Source: Bacillota bacterium (GTDB taxonomy: Bacteria > Bacillota > Negativicutes > Sporomusales > Sporomusaceae). From it: a stretch of DNA of 52,052 bases. Position 1 is the first letter of the stretch, and every line of letters begins with the position of its first letter. Where the stretch lies: NCBI GenBank assembly GCA_017889705.1, contig JAGGAB010000040.1, forward strand, positions 1-52,052, written 5' to 3'. Position numbers and translations under genes: made by a program. Below the pieces are notes generated by a model, which did no database searches, was not told where the DNA came from, and saw only the letters and a program-made list of their open reading frames with translations. Positions 51,245-52,052 of this stretch are shown piece after piece.

Positions 51245-51916
51245 CTAATTACAAGCATCCTCCTGCAGTAGATATCCAGTTCCGCGGATCGTGCTGATAT
51301 TTATCCCTTTTAATTTTTTGCGTAAAAAATAAATATAGGTCTCAATGCAATTTAATTTGTTGTTAGCGTTATATCCCCAGACTTTTTCATATATCAGCTC
51401 CTTTGTTAAAACCTGTCCGCAATTGCGAATTAACAATTCGAGTATTAACAACTCTTTATAGCTCAGGCTAATTACCTCAGTACCCATAATAACTGCAGAT
51501 TTCTTCTTGTCAAGCAGCAATCCCGCCGCGGATATTGTTTCACCAACTAAATATTTCTCTTTTCTCCGGCTTAGGGCACGTAGCCTTGCAAGTAGTTCGT
51601 CAATCTGAAAAGGTTTAATAAGATAATCGTCGGCTCCGGCATCCAAGCTTTCGACCACGTCCTGAAAGGAATCCTTGATTGATAGAATCATAACCAGTGT
51701 ATCAAAACCTAAATTACGAAATTCTTGTACGAAAGATATTATGTCACAACCTGATAACATCCGTTCTAATAAAATAATATCATAAATTCCGGTCGCCGCC
51801 ATGTTCATTGCAACCTTAGCATCGACAGCCACGTCGACAACATAACTATTCCTTTTCAAGATGTTGACCAGAGTCGCAGTTGATTTTTGATTATCTTCCA
51901 CTAGTAACAGGTTCAT
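51245..51916 (-). CDS. OmpR/PhoB-type regulator with Glu in place of the phosphoacceptor Asp (Glu51)
   Basis: This 223-residue paralogue of the preceding regulator has a receiver plus winged helix ('SLSYKELLILELLIRN', 'KVWGYNANNKLNCIETYIYFLRKKL'). The receiver again lacks the canonical Asp: 'DIILLERMLSGCD' gives Glu51 (GAA), a substitution that often mimics the phosphorylated state. Glu7-Asp8 and the Lys in 'YLIKPFQ' remain. The ATG at 51916 follows AGGAAAGAG. The leader is nearly the same as that of its neighbour (ACTCCACATCCTTGCT in both, plus-strand reading), so the duplication included the 5' region. The receiver halves are much more alike than the DNA-binding halves, suggesting divergent targets. 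Confidence 0.88.
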   Translation of the reverse strand: MNLLLVEDNQKSTATLVNILKRNSYVVDVAVDAKVAMNMAATGIYDIILLERMLSGCDIISFVQEFRNLGFDTLVMILSIKDSFQDVVESLDAGADDYLIKPFQIDELLARLRALSRRKEKYLVGETISAAGLLLDKKKSAVIMGTEVISLSYKELLILELLIRNCGQVLTKELIYEKVWGYNANNKLNCIETYIYFLRKKLKGINISTIRGTGYLLQEDACN

Positions 51917-52052
51917 ACTAACTCTCTTTCCTGACTCCACATCCTTGCTATATATTGAACCATATTGGCCTACGCGGACAGATTAAATGGCGAGTTTCTT
52001 CTAATCTCGTAGCATAGCGGCGAAATGCCCCCCAAGGCACTATGTCTTCTGC
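51917..52052 (-). other. Leader region of the tandem regulators, partly palindromic
   Basis: No gene is seen to the window edge. On the minus strand CTACG-AGATTA...TAATCT-(GTCCG)-CGTAG forms a nested hairpin around 51972-52012, which may be a leader structure or operator. No known riboswitch was recognised. Confidence 0.35.

Noticed and set aside
50521..51916. Ordinary two-component regulators
   Set aside because: Both lack the phosphoacceptor Asp and no kinase gene is adjacent.

Overview
The window looks like chromosomal DNA of an anaerobic, low-to-moderate-GC Gram-positive-lineage bacterium, most likely of the Sporomusa/Pelosinus type (Negativicutes). This is inferred from PyrR-type attenuators, a T-box leader, the PyrK/PyrD electron-transfer form of dihydroorotate dehydrogenase, a UGA-containing CC/Se-type gene, ferredoxin-dependent 2-ketoacid metabolism and a Desulfovibrio-like molybdenum aldehyde oxidoreductase cluster. 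No phage, integrase, transposase or CRISPR array is visible.

Layout. (1) 1-6602: a hydroxy-acid cluster with the 3' part of a D-2-hydroxyacid dehydrogenase, an RraA-type aldolase/decarboxylase-like protein, two tandem aconitase-superfamily hydratases (about 780 aa each) and a cupin. (2) 6737-17108: one small membrane protein, then the pyrimidine operon pyrB-pyrC-carA-carB-pyrK-pyrD-pyrF-pyrE, preceded by a promoter and two complete PyrR attenuators in tandem. (3) 17109-25143: a structured dispersed repeat, two tRNA clusters (Asp-Gly-Trp and Asp-Phe-Gly-Cys-Leu), a MocR regulator divergent from azlCD, a nitrate/sulfonate-type ABC transporter, and a novel protein paired with a CheY-like receiver. 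(4) 25311-26571: a frameshifted UGA(Sec)-containing small gene and a PanE-like reductase.

(5) 26738-44274: the centrepiece. A structured leader (Moco-riboswitch candidate) with an intrinsic terminator precedes a sigma-54 activator gene. A long palindrome and a -24/-12 promoter follow, then a MoeA-like protein, a Mop-type aldehyde oxidoreductase (all Fe-S cysteines and the catalytic Glu at the D. gigas positions), and a run of apparent maturation or electron-transfer genes: a fused flavin/Fe-S/CCG protein, small Cys-rich proteins, a methyltransferase, a C-GCAxxG-C-C protein, an XdhC, a MocA-like NTP transferase with an HD domain, a cysteine-desulfurase-like protein, a radical SAM enzyme of the MJ0619/Tes type, a PaaK-like adenylating enzyme and a histidine phosphatase. 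Gene spacing is tight, with many overlapping starts and stops.

(6) 44401-46069: a secreted protein with three internal repeats and a small lipoprotein. (7) 46175-50105: a T-box leader with a Trp (UGG) specifier ahead of iorA-iorB-paaK. This pattern fits reductive use of arylacetates to make aromatic amino acids better than catabolism. (8) 50113-52052: a second, inverted copy of the structured repeat, then two tandem OmpR-type regulators in which the phosphoacceptor Asp is replaced by Ala in one and Glu in the other.
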